From positions 434,001 through 498,000 of the forward strand of contig JADKJU010000005.1 of NCBI GenBank assembly GCA_016720855.1: a stretch of DNA of 64,000 nt. The letters are read 5' to 3'. The stretch's first letter is position 1; the number at the start of each line of letters is the position of its first letter. Made by a program: the position numbers and the translations under genes. This stretch comes from Betaproteobacteria bacterium (GTDB lineage: Bacteria > Pseudomonadota > Gammaproteobacteria > Burkholderiales > Usitatibacteraceae). The notes below the pieces were generated by a model. That model was not told the origin of the DNA. It did not search any database and saw only the letters and a program-made list of their open reading frames with translations. This document shows, piece after piece, positions 24,479-33,123 of this stretch.

Positions 24479-26782
24479 TTACAAGACCTTTATCCACTGG
24501 CTCGGTCGGCCCTTGTTTTGAAGCATCACCGTCTCGATGAGTCCGGCTTCTGCCAGCGTGCGCAGCACCCCATCGCGGCTGCGGTGGTCCATGAACTGCG
24601 TGCGGCGCGTGAACTCGCTCTTGGACATGCCGGCCTGGCCCGCGTCTCGCAGGATCTGCATCGCGCGCTTGTGGTGTGACTCGACCTGGTTCTCGGACAC
24701 CCGGGCAGTTGCCTCCCGAATGGTGAGCTCCGCGCAATGCCGCGACAGCATGATCCCCCAGTGGGCATCGTGGTCTTCGATCCGGGGATCGACAGGATCG
24801 CGGGAGACAGCACGGATGAAGGCCAGCTTGGTCGCGTTCTCCTCGATCCTTGCGAGAATCGACGAGTACCCCGTGCCCCGAGACATTCGCAACTGAACCA
24901 CCAGTTCCTGATCCAGCTGCCGGAAGGCGGATCTTGCCTGCGGCGTCATGGGCACGACCCGGGGTTCCACCAACACCTCGTCGATGGCCCCCACGTCGGT
25001 CAGGTTGCCGTTGAGCTTGCCGCCGCCGTCGTGGATGAGGAGTAGCCGGTCGATCAGATCCTGCGGCGGATCGATCGTGCCGAAGATGTCGTTGCTGTCC
25101 GGGAAATCGTCCTCGCTCTCCATGATCAGAAAGCGCGCAAGCGAGCCGTCAGCGACATTGGAGGCCTGCAGCGCCTGCCAGAAGTGCAGCGGCGTTGTGG
25201 TGCCGTAGATGCAGGCGCAGGGCTGGTGGATCGCCCGGTGCGCGTTGTTGTGCTGGGTGCTCGCGTACTCGACCCCGAAATAGGTCGTGCCGGCCGTCGT
25301 GTAGAGCTCGGTCATCAGGTCCAGGATCTCGCACACATAGCGCGGCGAGCGCTTTCGGTCGGCGGCGGCCGACAGGAACATCCCGAACTCGTCCAACTGG
25401 AAGAGGATCGCGGGCTGGCGCTGGATGGCTGTGAGGAACCCGGAACCGGAAGCGATCTTATTGCCCCCGAGGTATTGGAGAAGGTTTGCCTTCCGGAAGA
25501 GCTCGTTGATCACCACCCGACTGTGGTTCTTGCCCGCGCCGCTCTCGGCGATGCCGACGACGTACAGGTTCGACCGGATGTTGCTCTCGGTGCGGTACTT
25601 GCGCCCCATGAGCGCGCCCACGGCGCACAGGCTCGCGCCCAGCGCCAACACCGGCTGGGGCCGCTTCGCGGTCGAGGCCATCAGCGCCATCATGTCGGCG
25701 ATCACGCCGCCCACGTTGTCCCAGCCAGCCGGCAGCGGCTTGGGGGGCGGCAGCGCGGCCGCGACATCCGGCTCCGTGGTGATGGGATCGCTCGTCTGCA
25801 GGGCCTCCAGCATCTGGCGAGCCGGGTGGTGCCCGTTCATGACGATCTCGCCATTGAGCTGGAGATCGGGTGCCGGCTCCCACCCCGCATCGAGTGCCAG
25901 CTTGTAGATCGTCCCGGCGCCGATGCGCTCGGGCTTGAAACTGCGCCAGGCCTTGGCGGTCGCCTTCACGTCGTTCTTCGTGGAGCTCGCCGACCACGCC
26001 TCGAAGAGCGGCCAGCCCGCATCGCCCAGCGCGCCCTTGATCGCCATGCCGATGCGGACCCAGCTGTCGTAGTCCACGTCGGCATTGGTGACGAACTTGA
26101 GCGCGTCCTGCACTGCCTCGAGGGTGCCCCGCTGCGCAGGCAGGCTCGCAAAATCGGTCACCCCTCGAAGACCCACTCCCAGGGTCTTGGGCCGCAGGTC
26201 CGGTGGGATCAGGAGGTACGCCTCCTTCGCGAACTCCCGCGCCTGCGGCTCGGTGATCGCCGGAAGCTCCTCCGGCTTCAAGTCGGCCAGCGTGTCTACG
26301 GGCCAGTCGTAGGGTTTGCCGGTGTCCGGATGAACGCCGTAGACAATGAACTGCTGCCCGAGGCCCAACACCTCGATGGGCGGGTACTTGAAGCCGCTGA
26401 AGGGCTGGACGGCGCGGTACACGAGGAGGCGCTTTGGCGCGTGCCCGATCCGCACGGCCGGGGTATCGCCGAGCATCTGCTTGGCCAGGGCCTCAATTTG
26501 CTTGGCGATGTCCGGGGAGTCCAGCACGTCGATGTCGATACCGATGACGCGCCCGGCGGCCACACCGATCCCGGCCTCGGGCCAGTCGGCCCAGACATCG
26601 ACCTCGTGCTCCGTGGTATCGCGCTCGCAGTGCCGACTCCACTTCGGGTAGTCGTGCCAGGCGCCACGCCGGTACATGCCCGGCTTCTTGGAGCGGGGCT
26701 GGATCGGCAGGATCGGCCAACCGCGGTCCACCAGCGTGGCGCCCAACTGCGCCATGAAGTTCTTGCCGGTCATGGCCGGCAT
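24479..26782 (-). CDS. Phage primase-polymerase with PriCT-like and ATPase domains
   Basis: 767 aa; start ATG 26782 overlaps the stop of the upstream small gene (TGATG). Residues about 10-200 are a bifunctional primase/polymerase (prim-pol) domain with the catalytic GIDIDVLD (81-88). Residues about 225-300 (VDYDSWVRIGMAIKGALGD) match a PriCT_2-type domain. The C-terminal half is a DUF3987-like ATPase with P-loop SGAGKNHS (414-421), Walker-B-like ILFQLDEFGMFLSA and a final winged helix (RDGVLRTLAEAGLIE). It should prime phage replication and may load or act as helicase. The 3' end borders the candidate origin region. Confidence 0.88.
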   Translation of the reverse strand: MPAMTGKNFMAQLGATLVDRGWPILPIQPRSKKPGMYRRGAWHDYPKWSRHCERDTTEHEVDVWADWPEAGIGVAAGRVIGIDIDVLDSPDIAKQIEALAKQMLGDTPAVRIGHAPKRLLVYRAVQPFSGFKYPPIEVLGLGQQFIVYGVHPDTGKPYDWPVDTLADLKPEELPAITEPQAREFAKEAYLLIPPDLRPKTLGVGLRGVTDFASLPAQRGTLEAVQDALKFVTNADVDYDSWVRIGMAIKGALGDAGWPLFEAWSASSTKNDVKATAKAWRSFKPERIGAGTIYKLALDAGWEPAPDLQLNGEIVMNGHHPARQMLEALQTSDPITTEPDVAAALPPPKPLPAGWDNVGGVIADMMALMASTAKRPQPVLALGASLCAVGALMGRKYRTESNIRSNLYVVGIAESGAGKNHSRVVINELFRKANLLQYLGGNKIASGSGFLTAIQRQPAILFQLDEFGMFLSAAADRKRSPRYVCEILDLMTELYTTAGTTYFGVEYASTQHNNAHRAIHQPCACIYGTTTPLHFWQALQASNVADGSLARFLIMESEDDFPDSNDIFGTIDPPQDLIDRLLLIHDGGGKLNGNLTDVGAIDEVLVEPRVVPMTPQARSAFRQLDQELVVQLRMSRGTGYSSILARIEENATKLAFIRAVSRDPVDPRIEDHDAHWGIMLSRHCAELTIREATARVSENQVESHHKRAMQILRDAGQAGMSKSEFTRRTQFMDHRSRDGVLRTLAEAGLIETVMLQNKGRPSQWIKVL

Positions 26783-27105
26783 CAAAGCGGAGGATCGTCG
26801 GCGTAGGCCGCGCGCAGGCTGTCCTGGAAGGCGGTCACGATCGTGTCGACGAGCGTTGCCCACTCGGGACCGGTCCAGGTGGCGAGATCGGTCTTCCCGA
26901 TCGCCTCCACGTATTCACCCCCCGTCACGGCGGCGGCGGCGAGCGCGGCCTCCTCGTGTTTGTTCGGATCGATCATGCCCTTCCACCTCGCAACCAAGTC
27001 CTGACAGCGCCGGGAGCAGAGCTTCACGCTCGGACCCTCGACGCGGATGAGCGCCGGCGCGAACCCGAATCCCCGGGCATCGCGCCGGCAGATGGCGCAC
27101 AGCAT
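26782..27105 (-). CDS. Small zinc-finger phage protein, DUF6511-like
   Basis: 107 aa. MLCAICRRDARGFGFAPALI with a later LCSRRCQDLVARWKG gives a CxxC...CxxxC zinc site, the pattern I recall for DUF6511. The rest is helical (EWATLVDTIVTAFQDSLRAA). It is coupled to the helicase gene upstream (TGATG) and to the primase gene downstream, so it belongs to the replication module. Function unknown. Confidence 0.75.
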   Translation of the reverse strand: MLCAICRRDARGFGFAPALIRVEGPSVKLCSRRCQDLVARWKGMIDPNKHEEAALAAAAVTGGEYVEAIGKTDLATWTGPEWATLVDTIVTAFQDSLRAAYADDPPL

Positions 27106-28679
27106 CAGAACCGTGCGCCGACGATTTCCACGTAGCGACCGCTGGGGCGAACGGCGATAGCCGAGGGACTACGCAGCTGCCCGGCCACCGCAAGCGCCTC
27201 GTCGACCCGCCGCGGCAGCGGCACTCCGGGCGCCCGGTTCGCCCACCACGTCGCGGCCTTCTGCCGCGGAAAACCCTCGTGCTCGATGCAGACCCACTCC
27301 CGGTGGGCGTTCAACCCGCAGGTGTACTCCACGCGCAGGGAAGGCGGCTTCCCCGGTTTCTCGTGGCGGGAGTAGGTCACACGCTGGACCGGCACCCACT
27401 CGGGCTTGCCTGCCGAAACGACGTCCAGCTGGCTCGCGCGGGCTTCTAGCTTCACCATCGGCGGCGGGAACTGGTGGCCACAGTCCGGGCAGACCCGCAC
27501 GGCCGCGTGGACGATGCTGTGGCAGTCCGGGCAGTCCTTGGTGGGCGCGACACCGTCCTCGCCCCCCTTCGGGCGCTTCGGCTTCACCATGTCGATCGGG
27601 CCGTGGCGCGCGATGTTGCCGGCGAAGTCGAGCACCAGGCAGTTCTCCTTGCCCGGAGCGATGCGGCAGCCCCGGCCGACGATCTGCACGTAGAGGCCCG
27701 CCGACTTGGTCGGGCGCAGCATCGCAATCAGGTCGACCGCCGGGGCGTTGAAGCCCGTGGTGAGCACGTTCGCGTTCGTGAGGCACCGGATGCGCCCGGC
27801 CTTGAAATCGTTGATGAAGGCCTCGCGCTGAGCACTCGGCGTATCCCCCACGATGGTCTCGCAGGTCACTCCCCTGGCACGGATGGCGTCCCGTACGTGA
27901 TGCGCGTGACCGACGCCGGCGCAGAAGACGAGCCAGCTGCGGCGGTCGGCGCCGTAGACGAACACCTCGTCGAGCGCGCTCTGAGTGATGCTCGCCTTGT
28001 CGATGGCGGACTCCAGATCCTTCGCGATGAACTCGCCGCCGCGCGTGCCCACCCCGGAGACGTCGAGCTGGGTCGCCATGCGCTTGGAGATGAGCGGTGC
28101 GAGGTAGCCATCATCGATAAGCTCACGTACCGACGCCTCGTACGCGATGGCAGTGAAGATCGCGTCCTCGCCCTCGTTTAGCAGACCGGAATCGAGCCGG
28201 AATGGCGTCGCGGTGAGCCCGATCACCTTCATCGCCGGGTTCAGGCGCTTCAACCCATCGAGGAAGCGCCGGTACATGGTGTTGGACGTGCGCGGGATGA
28301 GGTGTGCCTCGTCGATCAGCACGAGATCACACTGCTGCACGTCGTAGACCCGCTTGTGGATGGACTGGATACCCGCGAAAAGGATCCTCGCGCGGATGTC
28401 CCTCTGCTTGAGGCCGGCGGAGTAGATGCCGGCAGGGGCCTCCGGCCAAAGCCTCATGAGTTCGGCGTGGTTCTGCTCGATCAGCTCCCTGACGTGGGTG
28501 ACGATGAGGATCCGCTGGTCCGGGTAGGTCTTGAGCACCCCCTCGACGAAGGTCGCCATAACGAGCGACTTGCCGCCGGCGGTCGGGATCACCACCAGGG
28601 GGTTGCCGGTTTCGTCTTGGAAATAGTTGTAGATGCCGTTGATGGCGGCACTCTGGTACGGACGCAGGGTGAGGGTCAT
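27105..28679 (-). CDS. Phage DEAD/DEAH-box helicase
   Basis: 524 aa from ATG 28679, which overlaps the stop of the nuclease gene (ATGA); the longer open frame upstream is antisense noise. Superfamily 2 motifs: RPYQSAAI (Q-like), PTAGGKS (32-38), LIDEAH (121-126), GLTATPFRLD, TTGFNAPAVDLIAMLRPT and QIVGRGCR. A C-terminal zinc ribbon CPDC...CPDCGHQFP follows. The type resembles UvsW/RecG-like phage helicases that remodel forks and recombination intermediates. Confidence 0.93.
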   Translation of the reverse strand: MTLTLRPYQSAAINGIYNYFQDETGNPLVVIPTAGGKSLVMATFVEGVLKTYPDQRILIVTHVRELIEQNHAELMRLWPEAPAGIYSAGLKQRDIRARILFAGIQSIHKRVYDVQQCDLVLIDEAHLIPRTSNTMYRRFLDGLKRLNPAMKVIGLTATPFRLDSGLLNEGEDAIFTAIAYEASVRELIDDGYLAPLISKRMATQLDVSGVGTRGGEFIAKDLESAIDKASITQSALDEVFVYGADRRSWLVFCAGVGHAHHVRDAIRARGVTCETIVGDTPSAQREAFINDFKAGRIRCLTNANVLTTGFNAPAVDLIAMLRPTKSAGLYVQIVGRGCRIAPGKENCLVLDFAGNIARHGPIDMVKPKRPKGGEDGVAPTKDCPDCHSIVHAAVRVCPDCGHQFPPPMVKLEARASQLDVVSAGKPEWVPVQRVTYSRHEKPGKPPSLRVEYTCGLNAHREWVCIEHEGFPRQKAATWWANRAPGVPLPRRVDEALAVAGQLRSPSAIAVRPSGRYVEIVGARF

Positions 28680-29635
28680 GGTGAAGTTCCTGAAATCGGA
28701 GTGACGTACTTTTTCATACCGGTGTCGCGCCAACGATTCCCATCCGCGAACACGTACTCGACCCAGTCCGGGCCCGCGTCGACCTGCTCGGCCGGCACCA
28801 GCGCGGGGAGGAACAGGTGCTGCGGACAGGCGGCCCGCTGGTCGGCTTCCGTGAGGGATCTTTGGTGCCGCTCGCAGGTCCAGCCGCCCTCCACGGGCGT
28901 AGCGTGCAGACAAGTGCGGCAGTTGACGGCGGGCTCGGCCTCACCGCGGCACACGCCAGCGTGGTCGCACCAGCGGCACTGGTACCAGGTGGGGTCCTCG
29001 CTGATCCGCGCCCCCGGCACCGCGGCGAAGATCACGCGGCGGGCTTTCTCAAGGAGCTTTTCGGCGAACGCGGGATCCGCGTCGACCCGTTCGACGTAAA
29101 GGTCGTCGTCGTCCTTGTTGACGGCGAGGTACATCGCCCGGGTGAGGCCGGCCAGGTGCATGTAGACCTGCATCTGGGCGAAGTGCTGCGGCTTGCTCTC
29201 GCGGACCTTCTTGGCAACCAGATCGGCGAAGCTCTTTGCCGCGTGGGTCTTAAACTCCAGTACGTGCCAGGTCTTCGGCGCCTCCAGCAGGTTGATCGCC
29301 ACCGCGTCCATAGACCCGCCGAAATGGCCGCCGAGCGCCTCCACTCGCCATTGCCGCCCGGTCTGCGGGTCGACCTCGAGCACGGTGGCGCCAGTGCGCC
29401 GAAGGTTTCGGACGAGCCTAGCCTCCTCGAGCTGGCCGGTCTCGAAAAGACGCAGCACCCTCCCCGCGAATCGCGAGCGCGTCGTCCACCGGAAGTCGTA
29501 CCAGAGCGCGCGCTCGCAGTCCTTGCCGATGAGGGACGCGCCCAGGTGGGGCCGGAAGCCTTCGCTGGCGTCCTCCTCGTAGCCGTGGAAGATGGCCTCC
29601 CGGGTGGGGCTCGTGATGATCGGGAGCTCAGTCAC
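28676..29635 (-). CDS. PD-(D/E)xK nuclease, Cas4-like
   Basis: 319 aa. Nuclease core: GASLIGKDCERALWYDFRW, GHFGGSMDAVAI (catalytic Asp), WHVLEFKTH (the ExK motif) and QMQVYMHLAGL. The C-terminal CRWCDHAGVCRG with further Cys residues (CRTCLH, CERHQ) could hold an Fe-S cluster or zinc as in Cas4/AddB-type nucleases. In this position, next to Sak4- and DUF669-type genes, it probably serves as the phage recombination exonuclease that makes single-strand ends. Confidence 0.85.
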   Translation of the reverse strand: MTELPIITSPTREAIFHGYEEDASEGFRPHLGASLIGKDCERALWYDFRWTTRSRFAGRVLRLFETGQLEEARLVRNLRRTGATVLEVDPQTGRQWRVEALGGHFGGSMDAVAINLLEAPKTWHVLEFKTHAAKSFADLVAKKVRESKPQHFAQMQVYMHLAGLTRAMYLAVNKDDDDLYVERVDADPAFAEKLLEKARRVIFAAVPGARISEDPTWYQCRWCDHAGVCRGEAEPAVNCRTCLHATPVEGGWTCERHQRSLTEADQRAACPQHLFLPALVPAEQVDAGPDWVEYVFADGNRWRDTGMKKYVTPISGTSP

Positions 29636-30008
29636 ATTCCTCCTCGAGCTCTATGTGTCGGGCGCGTGCCTCATCAAGGACCTTCGCCCATTCGCCGTCG
29701 TCGAATTCCTCGCGCAACACCGCGATTAACGTGTCCTTGAAATGAATGTGCCGCACCCCTCGCAGGAGATTCGCAAGGTGTACGGTGACCTGTGCCACCT
29801 CGTACTGCTTGAGACGAAGAGCCGTCCTCGCTCGATGGAACCAGTCCGGGTCGAGCCCCTTCCGGGCCGTCTGGCGCCGGATGTCGTTGGTCGCGATCTG
29901 GACCCGGATGGCGGCAATGTCGTCCTGCAGGCATGCCAATAGCTTCCGGCACCCAATCACGTTTTCCGGCATGTTGATCGGCGCCGCCGGCACGGTGTGC
30001 TCGCTCAT
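29628..30008 (-). CDS. Hypothetical phage protein
   Basis: 126 aa, mostly helical, with IRVQIATNDIRRQTARKGLD and FHRARTALRLKQYEVAQVTV suggesting a coiled coil. No recognised domain. It overlaps the nuclease gene by 8 bp and follows the DUF669 gene by 2 bp, so it is part of the recombination operon. Confidence 0.65.
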   Translation of the reverse strand: MSEHTVPAAPINMPENVIGCRKLLACLQDDIAAIRVQIATNDIRRQTARKGLDPDWFHRARTALRLKQYEVAQVTVHLANLLRGVRHIHFKDTLIAVLREEFDDGEWAKVLDEARARHIELEEECD

Positions 30009-30010
30009 GC

Positions 30011-30523
30011 TCAGGCCTGGCGCTTCCAGGGCAGGCCGGCGGCAGGCGCCGTCGGCGCCGGTGCGGGGGTAACAGCCACCTTGGGCGCTGGCGCCGACGT
30101 GGGGGCCACCTGTGGCGCCGTGGGGCCCGAACGGGGGAGATAGCGGACGGAGTTGGTCTCGCCGTACTGGCCCTTTGGCGGGCGCACGCGGACGTCCACG
30201 ATGAGCGGGATCAGGTGCAACTGTTCGGAATTGCTGACCTGCATCTTCCCGACGGCGCGACAGATGGAAGACAGCGTCCGCTGCGCGATCTGGACCGTGT
30301 CGGGGTTCGCATTGACGAGATTCAGGCGATCGAAAAGCTTGCGGCCGGCGTACTGCCCGTCGAGGATGTCCAACTCCAAGTTCAGGTACTGCCCGGCGCC
30401 GTCCTTGGTAACGCGCATCTCGCTCGCAACGATCTGCGCAAGGTACTTCCCGGGCGAGAGCACCTCAAAGGTCGTGCTCGGTTCAATGGTGGAGGCGTCG
30501 AAGACTTGTCCGAGTGAAGCCAT
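30011..30523 (-). CDS. DUF669 family protein (probable phage ssDNA-binding role)
   Basis: 170 aa. N-terminal MASLGQVFDASTIEPSTTFE, then VLSPGKYLAQIVASEMRVTK and LNLELDILDGQYAGRKLFDR, are DUF669 signatures. The C-terminal 45 residues are Pro/Ala-rich and end in LPWKRQA, like the flexible acidic or hydrophobic tips of single-strand binding proteins. DUF669 genes usually lie beside Sak4/Erf-type recombination genes, as here, and are thought to bind ssDNA. Confidence 0.88.
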   Translation of the reverse strand: MASLGQVFDASTIEPSTTFEVLSPGKYLAQIVASEMRVTKDGAGQYLNLELDILDGQYAGRKLFDRLNLVNANPDTVQIAQRTLSSICRAVGKMQVSNSEQLHLIPLIVDVRVRPPKGQYGETNSVRYLPRSGPTAPQVAPTSAPAPKVAVTPAPAPTAPAAGLPWKRQA

Positions 30524-30556
30524 GGTGTGTTCTCCAATGAGGGGTTCCGATGGGAT

Positions 30557-31324
30557 TTACTGAGCGATGAGCGTCGGCTGGATGGATTCGGGCATTGCCT
30601 GGACGAATGCCTGCCAGTCGAGGGGCAGCGTCTCCGGGAGGCCGTAGCGGTTCTTGGCGAGGAAGGCTGGGCGCTCGGCGGTGTGAATGACGCGCTCCCC
30701 GGAGCCCATGGCACGGTTCACCTTCTTGTTGAAACCGACGTCGGCCTTCGCTGTCGAGATTCGGTAGTTGGCAAAGAGCACGACGTCGGAGTGCTCCTGC
30801 AGCAGGGCCGCGGCCCGAGCGTGCAGCTTGATCACGTAGCGGTCGTAGGGGTCGTGCTCGGGGCTGTCGAAGCGCTTGATGTCGGTATGCGCGATCTGGA
30901 TCACGGTCATCCCGCGGTCGTCGCGAAGCGCATTGAGCCCGTCGATGTACTGCCGCCAGAGATGGAGGGCTGCGACATAGCCCTTCCCATACCCCGCGTC
31001 CTCTATCGAGGCCCAGCCGTTGTCGCGGCAGGCCTTGGCCCAGACCAGCGGCTCCAGCCAGTCAACGCTGTCGATGACGACAGTCTTGAAGTCGTGTTCC
31101 TCCGTGTAGAGGCACGCGAGCGCCTCGATCACTTCCTCGAAGGTCCGAGCCAGCGGAAAGTGCGGCGACGCGAGAGTGCCGAGCCCATCTTCTGTCTGCA
31201 CGAACACGGGCTTGTTGGACTGCGAGGCGAAGGTGGTCTTCCCGACGCCGGCAACACCGTGGGTCAGAATGCGCGGGGGCTTGGGCGCGTGTGCCCGCGT
31301 GAGTTGTGCGAGGGTGATGGCCAT
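30557..31324 (-). CDS. Sak4-like RecA-fold ATPase
   Basis: 255 aa. P-loop HGVAGVGKTTF near residue 22, Walker B-like TVVIDSVDWLEPLVW, and GMTVIQIAHTDIKRF. The size and motif set match the phage AAA_24/Sak4 group, single-strand annealing and strand-exchange ATPases that work with a cognate SSB-like protein. The DUF669 gene is 33 bp downstream. Confidence 0.88.
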   Translation of the reverse strand: MAITLAQLTRAHAPKPPRILTHGVAGVGKTTFASQSNKPVFVQTEDGLGTLASPHFPLARTFEEVIEALACLYTEEHDFKTVVIDSVDWLEPLVWAKACRDNGWASIEDAGYGKGYVAALHLWRQYIDGLNALRDDRGMTVIQIAHTDIKRFDSPEHDPYDRYVIKLHARAAALLQEHSDVVLFANYRISTAKADVGFNKKVNRAMGSGERVIHTAERPAFLAKNRYGLPETLPLDWQAFVQAMPESIQPTLIAQ

Positions 31325-31849
31325 TTAGCGCTCCTCGCAATACATGCTGTCGTTGGCGGCCGCGGCGACAGCGCCCGGCTTCAACTGTTCGAGCTTGTAC
31401 GTGGGCTTACCGACCTTGAGGGTGCGGGCGGGCTCGAAGAGCTGCCGCACACCCGGAGGCCACGCGTTGTATTTCGTCTCGGAGACCTTGATCTCGAGCG
31501 AGACGTAGTCCTCCGGGTTCTCGCCCCACTTACGCAGTGCCTCCACCGCTTCCTTGAGCTTGCGCTGGTCGTACTCGGGCTTCTTCGGCAGGTCGGCGAT
31601 GACCACGAAGCCCTCCTCCTGGAAGCGGACGGTGCCGGTCGTCTTGCCGACCTCCTGGCGCAGTTGATGGGCGCGCTGGCTGAAGCGGTGGTTCATCGCG
31701 GACTGCAGCAGGTGCTCATAATTGCGGGCCCGCTCCTTAGCCTCAGTCACGCGGTCAATCAACTTGGCGAGATCGCCAACGGCGAGCGTCTCAAGGTCGG
31801 AAACTTGGAGCTGGCCAACCTCCTCCAGCACGTCGGGTTCAGGAATCAT
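31325..31849 (-). CDS. Conserved phage protein of unknown function
   Basis: 174 aa. The N-terminal 65 residues are helical (VGDLAKLIDRVTEAKERARN); the middle contains VRFQEEGFVVIADLPKKPEY and SLEIKVSETKYNAWPPGVRQ. This type of protein is frequent next to Sak4 genes in proteobacterial prophages. No catalytic motif stands out. It abuts the ATPase gene without a gap. Confidence 0.65.
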   Translation of the reverse strand: MIPEPDVLEEVGQLQVSDLETLAVGDLAKLIDRVTEAKERARNYEHLLQSAMNHRFSQRAHQLRQEVGKTTGTVRFQEEGFVVIADLPKKPEYDQRKLKEAVEALRKWGENPEDYVSLEIKVSETKYNAWPPGVRQLFEPARTLKVGKPTYKLEQLKPGAVAAAANDSMYCEER

Positions 31850-31861
31850 GGTGAAGCTCCT

Positions 31862-32320
31862 TCAATGGGAGTTACGCGGGGCAGGAACAAATCTCAGGCT
31901 GCGGAGGCGGTTCCGGATTTCGGGGGGCGGCAAAGCAGTAGCCGATCGGACGGCGATGTAGCGGTAGGCGGCTTCGGCCACCTTCATCGAGAAGAGGTGG
32001 ACGAGGCCCAGCTCACAGGCGATCCATGCGCGGCGGGCGATTGCATGAAGTCGGGACCGTTCCTTGGTCGGCAACTCGCTCGCAGTTTCTGAGCGATCGA
32101 CGAGAAGGAATCCTTGGTGGTACTCGATGGCAGCACCCGGCATGGCGTTCGCGATCCAGTCGCAGAGTCCGCCCTCTGTGAGAGGCATCGGCGGGACATA
32201 CAGGGACACACGCTGCGGGAATTGGTCCGGGTCCCACGCGAGGCCCGGCGTCTCCGGGGAGAGGTCAATCGGTCGAGTCGGTGCCGGCAAGTCGAACTCC
32301 ATCAGCAGCGTGTTGGTCAT
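31862..32320 (-). CDS. Hypothetical phage protein
   Basis: 152 aa from ATG 32320 (MTNTLLMEFDLPAPTRPIDL); GGGGTG lies just upstream. Contains PMPLTEGGLCDWIANAMPGA, YHQGFLLVDRS and a helical block LHAIARRAWIACELGLVHLF. No family recognised. It precedes the 174-aa protein by 12 bp in the same operon. Confidence 0.6.
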   Translation of the reverse strand: MTNTLLMEFDLPAPTRPIDLSPETPGLAWDPDQFPQRVSLYVPPMPLTEGGLCDWIANAMPGAAIEYHQGFLLVDRSETASELPTKERSRLHAIARRAWIACELGLVHLFSMKVAEAAYRYIAVRSATALPPPEIRNRLRSLRFVPAPRNSH

Positions 32321-32453
32321 CGGGCACCCCAACCGCAGGGTGCGTCGTTCGGAATCCGCGCTGATGGCCGAGCTTCAGGCTCGTTGCTTTTCAGGCGTCA
32401 TGCAGGTTCTTACTGGACCTGGCCATGGTTTTTCTCAGTCGACTCGATACGAC

Positions 32454-33035
32454 TCAGGCCGCCGACTTGAAGCCGAACATTCGCAGGTGCATCTGCAGTT
32501 CGGAGACGCGGCGGTAGAAGGTGGCCGTGGAAACGCCCGAGGCCCTGCAGGCGCTCGTGAGGTCCTGGTGAGATTCCAGCAACCCAAAGAGAGCGGCCTG
32601 CTCCTTGTTCATGTAGGCAATCGAGGTCTCGAGATCGCGAAGTGCCATCGAGTTCGCGAAGAGGTCGGCGTCCCCTCCCCACAAAGGCACGGCACCTTCC
32701 GCGGCTTCACCCGGCACCCCGTCGATGTATTCGTCGTTCGCGGCATCGGCGCCCGTGAAATCGCTGAAGGTGGTGACGCGAACCCTGTTCTTGATGATCT
32801 CCTTCGCGATCTCCGCAGCGCGGTGTTCAGACACCATGCCCGTGAAGGTGTTGGCGCTCCCCTTCTCGGGGTCGAAGTGCGGCGCGCGCTCCAGCATTTC
32901 GAGCAAGATCTCCTGCTGGACATCCTCGCGTTCGGCCTGCGACAGGCCGAGGCTTCTGGCGAGGCACCCGGCGCGAACGGTGGCGGCAACTTTCATGGAC
33001 TTCACGTACTGGTCGTCAATGCCAATGGCGTTCAT
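32454..33035 (-). CDS. Phage sigma-70-like (ECF-type) factor
   Basis: 193 aa. Residues about 25-85 look like sigma region 2: SLGLSQAEREDVQQEILLEM, then FDPEKGSANTFTGMVSEHRA. Residues about 145-185 (LFGLLESHQDLTSACRASGV, STATFYRRVSELQMHLRM) are a region-4-like helix-turn-helix. It is the first gene of the leftward early operon. A 17-bp operator just upstream of its start (33047) is nearly identical to one before the XRE repressor gene, so it is probably shut off in the lysogen. It may redirect RNA polymerase to phage promoters, but it could also be a plain DNA-binding activator. Confidence 0.68.
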   Translation of the reverse strand: MNAIGIDDQYVKSMKVAATVRAGCLARSLGLSQAEREDVQQEILLEMLERAPHFDPEKGSANTFTGMVSEHRAAEIAKEIIKNRVRVTTFSDFTGADAANDEYIDGVPGEAAEGAVPLWGGDADLFANSMALRDLETSIAYMNKEQAALFGLLESHQDLTSACRASGVSTATFYRRVSELQMHLRMFGFKSAA

Positions 33036-33046
33036 GTTTTTTGGTA

Positions 33047-33063
33047 TTAACTAAACGGTTAAC
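33047..33063. promoter_or_regulatory. Repressor operator O1 before the sigma-like gene
   Basis: TTAACTAAACGGTTAAC, an inverted repeat TTAAC...GTTAA, 11 bp upstream of the sigma-like start codon. It matches O2 (34241-34257, minus strand) at 15 of 17 positions. Confidence 0.7.
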
Positions 33064-33123
33064 GGCTAGATTAAAAAAATGGACACCCGTGGGTGCCCGC
33101 ATGGGGCAAGCGATGGCTTGCGA

